Source of the DNA: Paracoccus sp. S1E-3
Lineage (GTDB): Bacteria > Pseudomonadota > Alphaproteobacteria > Rhodobacterales > Rhodobacteraceae
Assembly (NCBI RefSeq): GCF_013868135.1
Contig: NZ_JACEMU010000004.1
Span: forward strand, 1,426,001-1,490,000
Direction: 5' to 3'
DNA length: 64,000 nucleotides
How positions within the stretch are numbered: the first letter of the stretch is position 1; every line of letters begins with the position of its first letter. The notes beneath the pieces were generated by a model, which was not told the origin of the DNA, did not search any database, and was given only the letters and a program-made list of their open reading frames with translations. Both the position numbers and the translations under genes were made by a program. Shown here one piece after another: positions 33,529-41,956 of the stretch.

Positions 33529-34877
33529 GCCGCTTCTCCTTTCTTCTCGGCGGGCAGCGCGTCGCGCATGACCTTGGCCCAGTATTCGTGCTGGCAGACG
33601 AACAGCCCCTCATCCTCGCTGCGCTCGCCTGAGATCAGCGGTGTCAGGCCCATGCGGGTGGCATTGTCGTCCGGGCCGTGAATCCACAGCGGCGCGCCGC
33701 GCGACATGTCGTTCCACAGGGGCGCGGCATAGGCGGTCTGGCAGGCGCGAAATTCCTCCAGATCGTCCGACGTGCCCATGCCCGAGACGTTGAAGAAATC
33801 CTCGTATTGGCGGATGCGGTTGGCGCGGTCCTCGGCGCTTTCTCCCTTGGGGCCAAAGCAGAAGATGGTGACTTCGGTCTTGCCGACGCCTAACGGGCGG
33901 ACCACGCGGATCTGGGTGCTGAACTGGTCCATCAGGAACACGTTCGGATAAAGGCACAGGTTGCGGGTCTGGTTGACGATGAAACCGGCCTTGTCCTCGC
34001 CCACACGCGCGGCTATTTCCTCGCGGCGGTTGTAGACCGGGCGGACTTCGGGGTTTCTGGTATTGGTCCACAAAAGGATATGACCGTTATCGAAGCCGTA
34101 AACGCCCGCGACTGACTTGCTCCAACTGTTGGCATCGACGGCCTTGGTGCCGGTTTCGCTGCGGCGATCCATGGTCGTGGCATAGTTCCAGTGGACCGAG
34201 CTGACGTGATAGCCGTCGCAGCCGTTCTCCATCTGCAGCTTCCAGTTGCCGTCATAGATGTAGGAGGAGTTGCCGCGGAGAACTTCCAGTCCCTCGGGGG
34301 CCTGATCGACGATCTGGTCGATGATGGTGGTGGTTTCGCCCAGATAGTCCTTCAGGGGCGCGACATCGGGGTTGAGGCTGCCGAACAGGAAACCGCGATA
34401 GCTTTCGAAGCGGGCAACCTTGGTCAGGTCATGCGAGCCATGGGTGTTGAACTGGTCGGGATATTGGGTCGTCTTGGCATCCTTGACCTTCAAGAGCTTG
34501 CCGGTGTTGGAGAACGTCCAGCCGTGGAAGGGGCAGGTGAAACTGCCCTTGTTGCCCTGTTTGCGGCGGCACAGCATTGCGCCTTTATGGGCGCAGGCAT
34601 TGATGACGGCGTTCAGATCGCCATTCTTGTCGCGGGTGATGACGATCGGCTGACGACCGATCCAAGTGGTGTAGTAATCGTTGATTTCCGGGATCTGGCT
34701 TTCATGCGCCAGATAGACCCAGTTGCCTTCGAAGATGTGCTTCATCTCCAGTTCGAACAGATCCTCGTTCGTGAAGATGTCGCGGCGGCAACGATATAGA
34801 CCGGCTTCCTGGTCGTCCTGCACGGCCACCGCCAGCAGGTGATTGAGATCGCGGGCTTTTTCGATGATCGCGGACAT
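33525..34877 (-). CDS. benA: Benzoate 1,2-dioxygenase large (alpha) subunit
   Basis: A 450-residue Rieske oxygenase that adds O2 to benzoate to give the 1,2-cis-diol. The Rieske 2Fe-2S ligands are Cys95/His97 (CAHKG) and Cys115/His118 (CPFHGW). Mononuclear iron is held by His224 and His229 in [10 protein letters not shown], with bridging Asp221. The length and the [20 protein letters not shown] region (before 221) match BenA. The start at 34877 follows GGAGAACTC; an upstream in-frame start at 34916 is less likely. Toluate or anthranilate as extra substrates cannot be excluded. Confidence 0.94.
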   Translation of the reverse strand: MSAIIEKARDLNHLLAVAVQDDQEAGLYRCRRDIFTNEDLFELEMKHIFEGNWVYLAHESQIPEINDYYTTWIGRQPIVITRDKNGDLNAVINACAHKGAMLCRRKQGNKGSFTCPFHGWTFSNTGKLLKVKDAKTTQYPDQFNTHGSHDLTKVARFESYRGFLFGSLNPDVAPLKDYLGETTTIIDQIVDQAPEGLEVLRGNSSYIYDGNWKLQMENGCDGYHVSSVHWNYATTMDRRSETGTKAVDANSWSKSVAGVYGFDNGHILLWTNTRNPEVRPVYNRREEIAARVGEDKAGFIVNQTRNLCLYPNVFLMDQFSTQIRVVRPLGVGKTEVTIFCFGPKGESAEDRANRIRQYEDFFNVSGMGTSDDLEEFRACQTAYAAPLWNDMSRGAPLWIHGPDDNATRMGLTPLISGERSEDEGLFVCQHEYWAKVMRDALPAEKKGEAA

Positions 34878-34991
34878 GAGTTCTCCTTCCCCAGAGGATG
34901 CGCCCGGTGCGGGCAAGCCCCTGCCAATGTCGGTGATGAATGATCGGGCTGAGGGTCCGGGCGGCGCAGGTGGTCGCCCGGACAGCGCCGC

Positions 34992-35930
34992 TTACGCGGC
35001 GGCGCGGCGGCGCTGTTCGTTGATCTGGTTGTCGACGCCATCGACAAGCGCGGTCAGGCGTATGTCGAAGCTGATCTCGGCGAAGGGGCCGTTCAGCTTG
35101 TTGGCGCGGATGCTTTCGTCATCGCTGCGCTCGATAACGCGTGGCACCAGCCCTTCGCGGGTGGCATAGGCGAAATCGTCGTCGATCAGCGGATCGCCCT
35201 CGATATTGATCTGGGTGGTCAGCTTGCGGTGATCCGGGGCACTGATGAACAGATGGATATGCGCCGGGCGTTGGCCGTGGCGGCCAAGGGCCGTCAGCAG
35301 CTTTTCGGTCGGGCTGCCGGGGGGCACCCCATAGCCGCTGGGCAGGATGCTCTGGAATTTGTAGCGGCCCTGATCGTCGGAGATGATGGTGCGGCGCATG
35401 TTGAAGTCGGATTGCAGCCCGGTCGGGTCGAAATGCGAATAGAAGCCGCGGGTGTCACAATGCCAGACCTCGACCTGCGCGCCGGGCAGCGGCGTGCCGT
35501 CCGAGCCGTAGACGGTGCCGTGCATGATCAGCGTATGGCCGTCGGTGTCGCGACCGTCGTCCAGACGGGCAAAGCCGTGTTCGACCGGCGCGCCAGCCAC
35601 GTAAAGCGGGCCTTCGATGGTGCGGGGGGTCGGATTCTCAATCCCCAGTTCGGCGTCGATGGCGTCCAGCCGCTCGTCGATGAAGTGATCGAGACCGAGG
35701 CCGGGCGAGATCAGGCCCGCCTGTCCCGCCGCACCCAGATCATTCAACCAGGCAATACCGGTCCAGTATTCGTCGGGGGTGATGTTCAGGTCGTCGATGG
35801 CGCGAAACAGGTCCGACATCAGCCGGTGCACGATCTCCTTCATGCGCGGATTGCCATCGCTGCTGTTCAGCCCGCTGAGTTCGTTCAGGAATTCCTGCAC
35901 ATCGGGGCGGTTGAAAATCTTGACGGTCAT
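34992..35930 (-). CDS. catA: Catechol 1,2-dioxygenase
   Basis: A 312-residue intradiol ring-cleaving enzyme that turns catechol into cis,cis-muconate. All four Fe(III) ligands are present and even keep the numbering known from Acinetobacter CatA: Tyr164, Tyr200, His224 and His226 (AHIHLF). The N-terminal helical dimer domain covers about 1-100. It sits between catC and benA; a 114-bp gap before benA could carry a second promoter. Confidence 0.95.
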   Translation of the reverse strand: MTVKIFNRPDVQEFLNELSGLNSSDGNPRMKEIVHRLMSDLFRAIDDLNITPDEYWTGIAWLNDLGAAGQAGLISPGLGLDHFIDERLDAIDAELGIENPTPRTIEGPLYVAGAPVEHGFARLDDGRDTDGHTLIMHGTVYGSDGTPLPGAQVEVWHCDTRGFYSHFDPTGLQSDFNMRRTIISDDQGRYKFQSILPSGYGVPPGSPTEKLLTALGRHGQRPAHIHLFISAPDHRKLTTQINIEGDPLIDDDFAYATREGLVPRVIERSDDESIRANKLNGPFAEISFDIRLTALVDGVDNQINEQRRRAAA

Positions 35931-35993
35931 CGGGTTCTCCTCCTGGATTCATTTTGAAACTGGGCAGGACGGCTTGGCGCGGTCCCGTTGGGG

Positions 35994-36284
35994 TCAGCTA
36001 TCGTCCTCGCGGATGGCTGAGGGGTGGCGCAGAAGTGGCGTGACCTTGATATCCATGAACGGAAACAAGGGCAGGCCGGACAGGATGTCATGCAGCTCGG
36101 CATTGTCCCGCACGTCGAAGATGCTGACATTCGCGTATTGCCCGGCCACGCGCCAAATGTGACGCCATTTTCCCTGACGCTGCAGGTCCTGCGAATAGGC
36201 CTTTTCGCGGGCCAGAATCTCCGCCCGTTCATCGGCGGGCAGATCGCGCGGGATCTTCACGTCCATGGATACATGGTAAAGCAT
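35994..36284 (-). CDS. catC: Muconolactone delta-isomerase
   Basis: A 96-residue protein, exactly the CatC length, opening MLYHVSMDVKIPRDLP and ending in LFPFMDIKVTPLLRHPSA. It isomerises muconolactone to 3-oxoadipate enol-lactone, the substrate of PcaD. It starts 2 bp after the catB stop. Confidence 0.95.
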   Translation of the reverse strand: MLYHVSMDVKIPRDLPADERAEILAREKAYSQDLQRQGKWRHIWRVAGQYANVSIFDVRDNAELHDILSGLPLFPFMDIKVTPLLRHPSAIREDDS

Positions 36285-36286
36285 CG

Positions 36287-37477
36287 CTACTCCTTTCCCT
36301 CGGGCAGGCTGATCGTCCTGCGGATGCCGTCGCGGGCGAAGAAGGCCACGCGGTCCTCATCCAAAGTCACGCCAATGCCAGGGCCGGTCGGAACGGTCAG
36401 CGCGAAGTCGCTGTAGTTCAGGGGCTCGGCCAGGATGTCCTCGGTCAGCAGCAGGGGGCCGAACAGTTCGGTGCCCCATTGCAGATTGGCGAAGGTCGCG
36501 AAGGCATGGGCCGAGATGACGGTGCCGACCGCGCCTTCCAGCATCGTGCCGCCGTAAAGGCCTATCCCGGCGGCATCGGCGATGGCCGCGACGCGCAGGG
36601 CGTTGAAGGCGCCGCCGCTTTGCTCCAGCTTGACCGCAAAAACATCGGCGCCGTGGACGCGGGCGAGTTCAAAGGCGCTTTCCGGGCCGGTGAGCGATTC
36701 ATCGGCCATCAGCGCCACAGGGAAACGGCGCACCAGCCGGGTCAGCGCGGCGGTTTGCGCGACGGGCTGTTCGACCAGCTCGCAGCCCGCATCCGCCAGC
36801 GCGGCCATGCCGAAGGCGGCCTCGGTTTCCGACCAGGCCATGTTCACGTCGACACGCACCGCCGCCCGGTCGCCAAGCGCGGCCTTGATCGCCGCCACAT
36901 GGGCAATGTCATCACGGATCGCGCGCGCGCCGATCTTCAGCTTGAAGACGCGGTGACGGCGCAGGTCCAGCATCTGTTCGGCCTCGGCAATGTCGCGGGC
37001 GGTGTTGCCCGAGGCCAGCGTCCAGGCGACCGACAGCCGGTCGCGTCGGCGCCCGCCCAGAAGCTCGCTGACCGGCAGGCCAAGGCGCTTGCCCTGCGCA
37101 TCCAGCAGCGCGGTTTCCACGGCGGATTTGGCAAAGCGGTTCTCGCGCACCATCTGCCCGATCCGCGCCATCAGCGCCTGCACCCGCGTCGCATCCTGCC
37201 CCAGCATCACCGGCGCGAACCAACAATCGATATTGGTCTTCATGCTTTCCGGGCTTTCGCCGCCATAGGCGAGGCCGCCGATCGTCGTGCCCTCGCCGAT
37301 CCCGACGATCCCGTCGCTGCAATGAACGCGGACCAGCATCAACACCTGACCGTTCATGGTCGCGACCGACAGCTTGTGAGGCCGGATCGTCGGCAGATCG
37401 AGGATCACCGTTTCAACCCGAGAGATGACCGGGGCGGCGGCAGAGCCTGTGGCGAAGGGGGCGAATGAATGTTCCAT
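36287..37477 (-). CDS. catB: Muconate cycloisomerase
   Basis: A 396-residue enolase-superfamily enzyme that lactonises cis,cis-muconate. The catalytic KxK is in FKLKIGA (about 178), metal ligands are in VRVDVNMAW, LVEQPV and MADESLTG, and a lysine follows in AVKLEQSGG. It is the first gene of the operon, reading away from catR. The first residues (HSFAPFATGSAAA) are not conserved. Confidence 0.94.
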   Translation of the reverse strand: MEHSFAPFATGSAAAPVISRVETVILDLPTIRPHKLSVATMNGQVLMLVRVHCSDGIVGIGEGTTIGGLAYGGESPESMKTNIDCWFAPVMLGQDATRVQALMARIGQMVRENRFAKSAVETALLDAQGKRLGLPVSELLGGRRRDRLSVAWTLASGNTARDIAEAEQMLDLRRHRVFKLKIGARAIRDDIAHVAAIKAALGDRAAVRVDVNMAWSETEAAFGMAALADAGCELVEQPVAQTAALTRLVRRFPVALMADESLTGPESAFELARVHGADVFAVKLEQSGGAFNALRVAAIADAAGIGLYGGTMLEGAVGTVISAHAFATFANLQWGTELFGPLLLTEDILAEPLNYSDFALTVPTGPGIGVTLDEDRVAFFARDGIRRTISLPEGKE

Positions 37478-37534
37478 GACGCCAAATTGCGCCTTGCAGG
37501 TGCCATCAGTCCAACACCGTTTGCGTTTGAAATG

Positions 37535-37549
37535 ATACCTTCAAGGTAT
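37535..37549. promoter_or_regulatory. BenM/CatM-type LysR binding site
   Basis: ATACCTTCAAGGTAT is a perfect inverted repeat fitting ATAC-N7-GTAT, the site consensus known for the LysR regulators BenM and CatM of Acinetobacter. It lies 58-72 bp upstream of catB in the catB-catR gap. Confidence 0.7.
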
Positions 37550-37577
37550 TATCATTGAAAATACCCAGCTATTCAGC

Positions 37578-37600
37578 GGTATGCTGCGCCGCAGCATACC
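37578..37600. promoter_or_regulatory. 23-bp palindrome in the catB-catR gap
   Basis: GGTATGCTGCG (37578-37588), a single C, then CGCAGCATACC (37590-37600): perfect arms of 11 bp. It lies between the ATAC-N7-GTAT site and the catR start at 37644. Its outer ATACC/GGTAT words match the arms of the first site, so it is probably a further CatR contact, likely autoregulatory. Confidence 0.6.
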
Positions 37601-37643
37601 TGAAATGAGGGCAAAATCAGGGCGCGAGAACGGGAGAATCACT

Positions 37644-38585
37644 TTGGACCTTCGGCAATTGCGCTATTTCACCGCCGTCGCGCGCGAGCGGAACTTCACC
37701 CGTGCCGCAGCGGCATTGCATATCGCGCAGCCGCCGCTGAGCCGCCAGATCCAACTGCTGGAGGAGGAGTTGGGCGTTACCCTGATCCTGCGCGACAGCC
37801 GGCCGATCAAATTGACCGATGCCGGGCGATTGTTCTATGAACAGGCGCTTCAGATCCTGGGCCGCGTCGACCAGATGAAGGATGCCACGCGCCGGGTCGG
37901 GCTGAACCGCAATCAGGTGCTGCCCATCGGCTTTGTCGCCTCGACGCTGTATGGCGGCTTGCCGACGCTTATCCGAAAGCTGCGCCAGAGCGCGCCAGAG
38001 CTCGATATCCAGCTGCTTGAAATGCTGTCGATCCAGCAGATCCCGGCCCTGAAGGAAGGCCGCATCGACCTTGGCATTGGTCGCCTGAAGCATCACGATC
38101 CGAATATCGCCAGCGCGGTCCTGCGTCAGGAGCGGTTGGTGGTCGCGCTGCCAGAGGATTCGGCGCTTGCGCAGCAGGACGGCCCGATGCCGCTGTCGAT
38201 GCTGGCCGGTCAGCGGCTGATCGTCTACCCGAACGCGCCGCGACCCAGCTATGCCGACCAGATCCTGACCCTTTTGCAGGATCACGACATCCGCCCCAGC
38301 GACGTGCTGGAAATGCGCGAGATCCAAAGCGCGCTTGGTCTGGTCGCGGCGGATTCCGGGATCTGCATCATCCCGTCTTCAGCACGGCAGATGCGGTCGG
38401 ACCTGCGCTATCGGGTGATCGACGATCCCGGCGCGACCTCGCCCGTAATCCTCTATTACCGCGCGGGCGACAGATCGCGCCATCTCGACCTGGTCAAGCG
38501 GCTGATCAGCGATATGTATGCCGAAAACCCGATTTGGCTTTCGGACAACAACCTGCCAGGGGTCCCGGACGCAGGGCAGGACTAG
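37644..38585 (+). CDS. catR: LysR-family regulator of catechol/benzoate genes
   Basis: A 313-residue LysR activator, closest in wording to CatR/BenM: DLRQLRYFTAVARERNFTRAA (region at the start), then AQPPLSRQIQLLEEELGV. The effector domain spans about 90-300; cis,cis-muconate or benzoate is expected as inducer. The best start is the TTG at 37644 with GGGAG 8 nt upstream. The ATG at 37581 would add 21 unconserved residues and lie inside the palindrome. It is divergent from catB, the usual arrangement. Confidence 0.9.
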   Translation: MDLRQLRYFTAVARERNFTRAAAALHIAQPPLSRQIQLLEEELGVTLILRDSRPIKLTDAGRLFYEQALQILGRVDQMKDATRRVGLNRNQVLPIGFVASTLYGGLPTLIRKLRQSAPELDIQLLEMLSIQQIPALKEGRIDLGIGRLKHHDPNIASAVLRQERLVVALPEDSALAQQDGPMPLSMLAGQRLIVYPNAPRPSYADQILTLLQDHDIRPSDVLEMREIQSALGLVAADSGICIIPSSARQMRSDLRYRVIDDPGATSPVILYYRAGDRSRHLDLVKRLISDMYAENPIWLSDNNLPGVPDAGQD

Positions 38586-38589
38586 GCCC

Positions 38590-39418
38590 AGACCCGTTGA
38601 TTTCAGTCATCTGGCGCGATTCAGGCACCACAAGGAGACCTGATGGATGAGCAACCTTTGCTTGCTGACCGCGCCCAGATGGAGCGCCTCAAGCCGTTTT
38701 TTTCCCAAAAGCCATGGCAAACCCGCCGTCGATGATTGCCGTGTCCTCAGCGGCATGATCTTCATCAATCGTAATGGGTTGCAGTGGGGTGACGCGCCGA
38801 AAGAATACGGCCCGGGCAGAGCCCTTTACAACCGCCTGGAAGCGCCGGAGCGACAACGGGGCCGTCACCCGGATCATGGTGGGCCTGGCCGCTGGAAGCG
38901 CCGAGCACAAGACCATCATGATCGGCGCGACCTAACTCAAGGCACACCGCACCGCGTCGAGCCTGTGCGTGAAAAAGGGGGTCGTGGACGCCGGATTGGG
39001 CGGACCAAAGGTGGCGCGAACACGAAGCTGCACGCCCGTGCCGATGCAACGGGGCGCCCGATCGGCTTCTTCATGTCGGCCGGTCAGGTCAGCGATTACA
39101 CCGGCGCTGCGGCGCTGCTGGGCGGCCTGCTGAAGGCAGGGTGGCTTCCGGCTGATCGGGCGATGACGCTGACTGGTTCAGAGAAGCTTGGAAAGACAAG
39201 GGGACAAAGGCCTGCACTCCCGGCCGGAAGACTCGCAGGAAAGCCGTCAAATACGACGAGCGGCGCTACAAACGGTGCAACCGCATCGAGATAATGTTCG
39301 GTCGCCTCAAGGACTGGCGGCGCGTCGCAACGCGATACGACCGATGTCCCGAGACCTTCTTCTCCGCCATCCTGCTCGCCGCAACCGCCTTGTTCTGGCT
39401 GTGAAATTCAGTGAGTCT
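38590..39418 (+). mobile_element. Degenerate IS5-family insertion sequence
   Basis: About 830 bp. The left end AGACCCGTTGATTTCAG (38590-38606) resembles the reverse complement of the right end, AGACTCACTGAATTTCACAG (39399-39418), as imperfect terminal inverted repeats. The interior is a broken IS5-type transposase. It starts 4 bp after the catR stop. No target-site duplication could be confirmed. Confidence 0.65.
38643..39404 (+). pseudogene. IS5-family transposase, frameshifted and inactive
   Basis: ATG at 38643 opens MDEQPLLADRAQMERLKPFF. An extra T in a T7 run near 38698 then shifts the frame, and SHGKPAVDDCRVLSGMIFI continues in the next one. A second shift near LYNRW, an in-frame TAA after IMIGAT, and another shift near 39155 follow. 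The final GRLKDWRRVATRYDR and the ending LAATALFWL are readable. The first DDE aspartate (normally IMIDAT) is Gly. Several lesions plus a catalytic change show it is dead rather than using programmed frameshifting. Confidence 0.85.
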
Positions 39419-39558
39419 TGAGCTTGGGCAAACACGCTCAGGATCCCGCACCATTTCCCGCAGCATTGCCAAACTCCCTTGATCGGCTTGAAAATATTTC
39501 ATGTTTATTTTCAATTCATTAAGATCTATCTGAAGTTGTCGGAATTTTGCTTCTGGTG

Positions 39559-39575
39559 CCCATCGCCCGCTCCAA
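39559..39575 (+). repeat. Putative att site, right (copy of tRNA-Gly 3' end)
   Basis: CCCATCGCCCGCTCCAA matches the 3' end of tRNA-Gly (28154-28170) at 16 of 17 positions. It lies just past an AT-rich stretch (39480-39550) and 38 bp before the DUF1684 gene, at the edge of ordinary chromosomal sequence. Confidence 0.5.
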
Positions 39576-39612
39576 TCCTCCGCATGTATCAGATGACCGG
39601 CGCGCCCCTGCA

Positions 39613-40392
39613 TCAGTCGTGACCCGCCGGCTTCTTCTCGCCCGCCCGGATCGCGAAGGGAATGATGTTCTGACGCGGCGGCAGCGGACAGACGGCGAAA
39701 TCGGTATAGGCGCAGGGCGGGTTGAAGGCCTTGTTGAAGTCCAGCACCAGTTTGTCGCCCTCGACCTCGCCGATTAGGAAGCGCGCGGCCCCGTAGGTTT
39801 CGGCGCCCGCCGTCCGGTCGCGGATCACGAACATCGGCTTGCCGGATTTCTCATGCGTCGGCAGCAGAGTGACCTGCTGGCCGTCATGGGTGAAGCGGGC
39901 CTCGTGGGTGATGCGGACGCGGTCGCGCGCGCCGGTCACCAGGTCGATATCCAGATCCTGCGGCTGAGGCAGCAGGATCCAGTCAGCGAGGGTCCGCCAC
40001 GCAGGATCGAGGGGATAATAGTCGATGCCGGGGAAATTCTGCCGCGCGGGCGCCGCGGCATCGCGGACGCGCAGGGCATAGATGCCCTCGACCTGGCTGC
40101 GTTCCAGCAGCAGATCGCCGACCTTCAGGCGCGGCGGGTTGTCGGGAACGGGCTGGAAGGGCTGCGGCCCTGCCCCGGCGTCAAAGGTGGCGGTTCCATC
40201 CGGGGCAAGATCCAGCACGCCCAGATGGTCCGGCCCGGCCGAGATCACCACGTCATTATCCGGCGCGCGCCCCACGGTCATCCGGCCCGGCGCGACCTCG
40301 ATCCGGTCGGTCAGGTTCAGCCAGCCATCCTCGGCCGTCAGCGCGGCCAAGCGATCCGCGCGCCAGTCTTCGATCTCGGTCTGATAGGTCAT
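39613..40392 (-). CDS. DUF1684 domain protein
   Basis: A 259-residue soluble protein without signal peptide. Family hallmarks include NFPGIDYYPLDPAWR (about 138-152), a mid-region FVIRDRTAGAETYGAARFL, and the C-terminal LDFNKAFNPPCAYTDFAVCPLPP block (region) with the NPPCAY motif. DUF1684 has no established function that I can name. The ATG at 40392 overlaps the stop of the ABC ATPase gene by 4 nt, so it is the last gene of the importer operon. Confidence 0.88.
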   Translation of the reverse strand: MTYQTEIEDWRADRLAALTAEDGWLNLTDRIEVAPGRMTVGRAPDNDVVISAGPDHLGVLDLAPDGTATFDAGAGPQPFQPVPDNPPRLKVGDLLLERSQVEGIYALRVRDAAAPARQNFPGIDYYPLDPAWRTLADWILLPQPQDLDIDLVTGARDRVRITHEARFTHDGQQVTLLPTHEKSGKPMFVIRDRTAGAETYGAARFLIGEVEGDKLVLDFNKAFNPPCAYTDFAVCPLPPRQNIIPFAIRAGEKKPAGHD

Positions 40393-41153
40393 CGGGCGGT
40401 CTCCTTCGGTTCGGGCAGCCGGGGCAGGCTGGCCAGCAGCATCCGCGTATAGGGGTGCTGAGGGTTTTGCAGAATCTGGCGGGTCGCGCCCGCCTCGACC
40501 ACGCGGCCATGTTGCAGCACGATCAGGCGCGGGCACAGGGCGGCGACAATGGCGATATCGTGCGAGACCAGCACCAGCGTCAGTTCGCGCGACAGATCGG
40601 CCAAGAGGTCGATCACCCGCACGCGGGTGGACAGGTCGAGCGCGCTGACCGGTTCATCCGCCAGCAGCACGCGGGGCCGCGCGATCAGGGCGCGGGCGAT
40701 GGCGATGCGCTGCCGCTGGCCGCCGGAAAAGGCGCGCGGAAGCCGCCGGGTGCTGTCCTGCGGCAGGTTCACCGCCGCCAGCACTCGGGCGATCTCGGCC
40801 TGCGCATCGCCCGGCAGGCCGAGCGCGGCGTGCGGTTCGGCCAGGGCGCGGCCGATCCGCATCCGGGGATCGAGCGAGGTATAGGGATCCTGAAACACCG
40901 GCTGGGCGAAGCGGCGATGGGCCTGCATCCGGGCGCGGGACTGAATGTCGAGCGGCGTGCCGTCAGCGGTCAGCACCCCCGCGCTCGGCGCGGCCAGACC
41001 CAGCATAAGCCGCAGAAGCGTCGACTTGCCGGACCCGCTTTCGCCGAGGATGCCGAGGTTCTGCCCCGCCTCCAGCGACAGCGAGACATCGTGCAACACG
41101 GTGTCGCCGCGCGGATAGGCATAGCTGACCTCCTTCAGCACGAACAGGCTCAT
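40389..41153 (-). CDS. Oligopeptide/nickel-type ABC importer ATPase (DppF-like)
   Basis: A 254-residue ATPase with Walker A GESGSGKST (about 37-45), signature FSGGQRQR near 142 and Walker B VLLADEPVSALD near 162-173. The C-terminal NPQHPYTRMLL is the usual end motif of the peptide/nickel class. The start overlaps the partner ATPase stop by 4 nt. Confidence 0.9.
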   Translation of the reverse strand: MSLFVLKEVSYAYPRGDTVLHDVSLSLEAGQNLGILGESGSGKSTLLRLMLGLAAPSAGVLTADGTPLDIQSRARMQAHRRFAQPVFQDPYTSLDPRMRIGRALAEPHAALGLPGDAQAEIARVLAAVNLPQDSTRRLPRAFSGGQRQRIAIARALIARPRVLLADEPVSALDLSTRVRVIDLLADLSRELTLVLVSHDIAIVAALCPRLIVLQHGRVVEAGATRQILQNPQHPYTRMLLASLPRLPEPKETAR

Positions 41154-41956
41154 GCCGGGGTCTCCAATGCCGATTCCAGCCGGCGGGCGGCGGCGACCAG
41201 ACCCTGCGTATAGGGGTTCTGGGGGTCGGTGAAAACGCGCGCGGTGGCGCCTTCCTCGACCGCGCGGCCCTGCCGCATGACGATCACCCGGTCGGCAACG
41301 CGCGAGACGACCGGCAGGTCGTGGCTGATGAACAGAAGCGACAGGCCCGCATCGCGGACAAGGCTGTCGAGCAGGTCCAGCACCTCGGCCTGGGTCGAAA
41401 CATCCAGCGCGGTGGTCGGCTCGTCCGCGATCAGCAGGCGCGGGCCGCAGGCGAGCGCCATGGCGATGGCGATACGCTGACGCTGCCCGCCCGAAACCTC
41501 GTAGGGCCATGATTTCAGGATGCGCTCGGGCTCCGGGATGGCGACGCGGTCCAGCCAGCGGATCTGTTCGGCGCGCAGATCCGCCGCCGAAAGCGCCCGG
41601 CCCTCGCGGGCGGCGCGGCGGCGGATCGGCGCGGCCAGTTGGTCGCCCAGACGCATCAGCGGGTCGAGTGCGGCGCGCGAATCCTGAAACACTACCGCCG
41701 CGACCGCGCCGCGCAGGGGCACCAGATCGCGGTCGGGCTGGCCGACCATCTGCTGCCCGTCCAGCAGGACCGATCCGCCTGCCGTCAGGCCGGGCGCCAG
41801 CAGCCCGACGATGGCCATCGCCGTCAGCGATTTGCCCGAGCCGCTTTCGCCGACCAGCCCCAGCCTTTCGCCAGGCCCCAGATCGAAGCTGACGCCGTGG
41901 ACCAGCTCGCGCGGGCCGGCGGAAACGGTCAGGTCGGTGACGGTCAGCAGGCTCAT
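41150..41956 (-). CDS. Oligopeptide/nickel-type ABC importer ATPase (DppD-like)
   Basis: A 268-residue ATPase. Walker A is GESGSGKSL (about 37-45), signature VSGGQRQR near 154 and Walker B LLIADEPTTALD near 175-186, with NPYTQGLV at the end. With the DppF-like subunit it powers the importer. It overlaps the permease gene upstream by 4 nt. Confidence 0.9.
   Translation of the reverse strand: MSLLTVTDLTVSAGPRELVHGVSFDLGPGERLGLVGESGSGKSLTAMAIVGLLAPGLTAGGSVLLDGQQMVGQPDRDLVPLRGAVAAVVFQDSRAALDPLMRLGDQLAAPIRRRAAREGRALSAADLRAEQIRWLDRVAIPEPERILKSWPYEVSGGQRQRIAIAMALACGPRLLIADEPTTALDVSTQAEVLDLLDSLVRDAGLSLLFISHDLPVVSRVADRVIVMRQGRAVEEGATARVFTDPQNPYTQGLVAAARRLESALETPA

Larger units (their letters stand above)
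28096..39575. mobile_element. Putative genomic island at tRNA-Gly carrying benzoate/catechol catabolism
   Basis: The segment begins at a tRNA gene whose last 17 nt (CCCATCACCCGCTCCAA, 28154-28170) recur at 39559-39575 with one change. Both inner edges are AT-richer than the rest of the window. A complete catabolic module and a decayed insertion sequence lie inside. No integrase was found, so if it is an island it is no longer self-mobile. The boundaries are inferred from the repeat alone. Confidence 0.5.

Noticed and set aside
37581..37643. ATG start for catR at 37581
   Set aside because: It lies inside the 23-bp palindrome and would add 21 unconserved residues; the TTG at 37644 with GGGAG fits the family start.
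38643..38760. Programmed frameshifting at the T7 run of the IS5 transposase
   Set aside because: The change needed is a one-base insertion in the run rather than a -1 slip, and further lesions downstream show simple decay.
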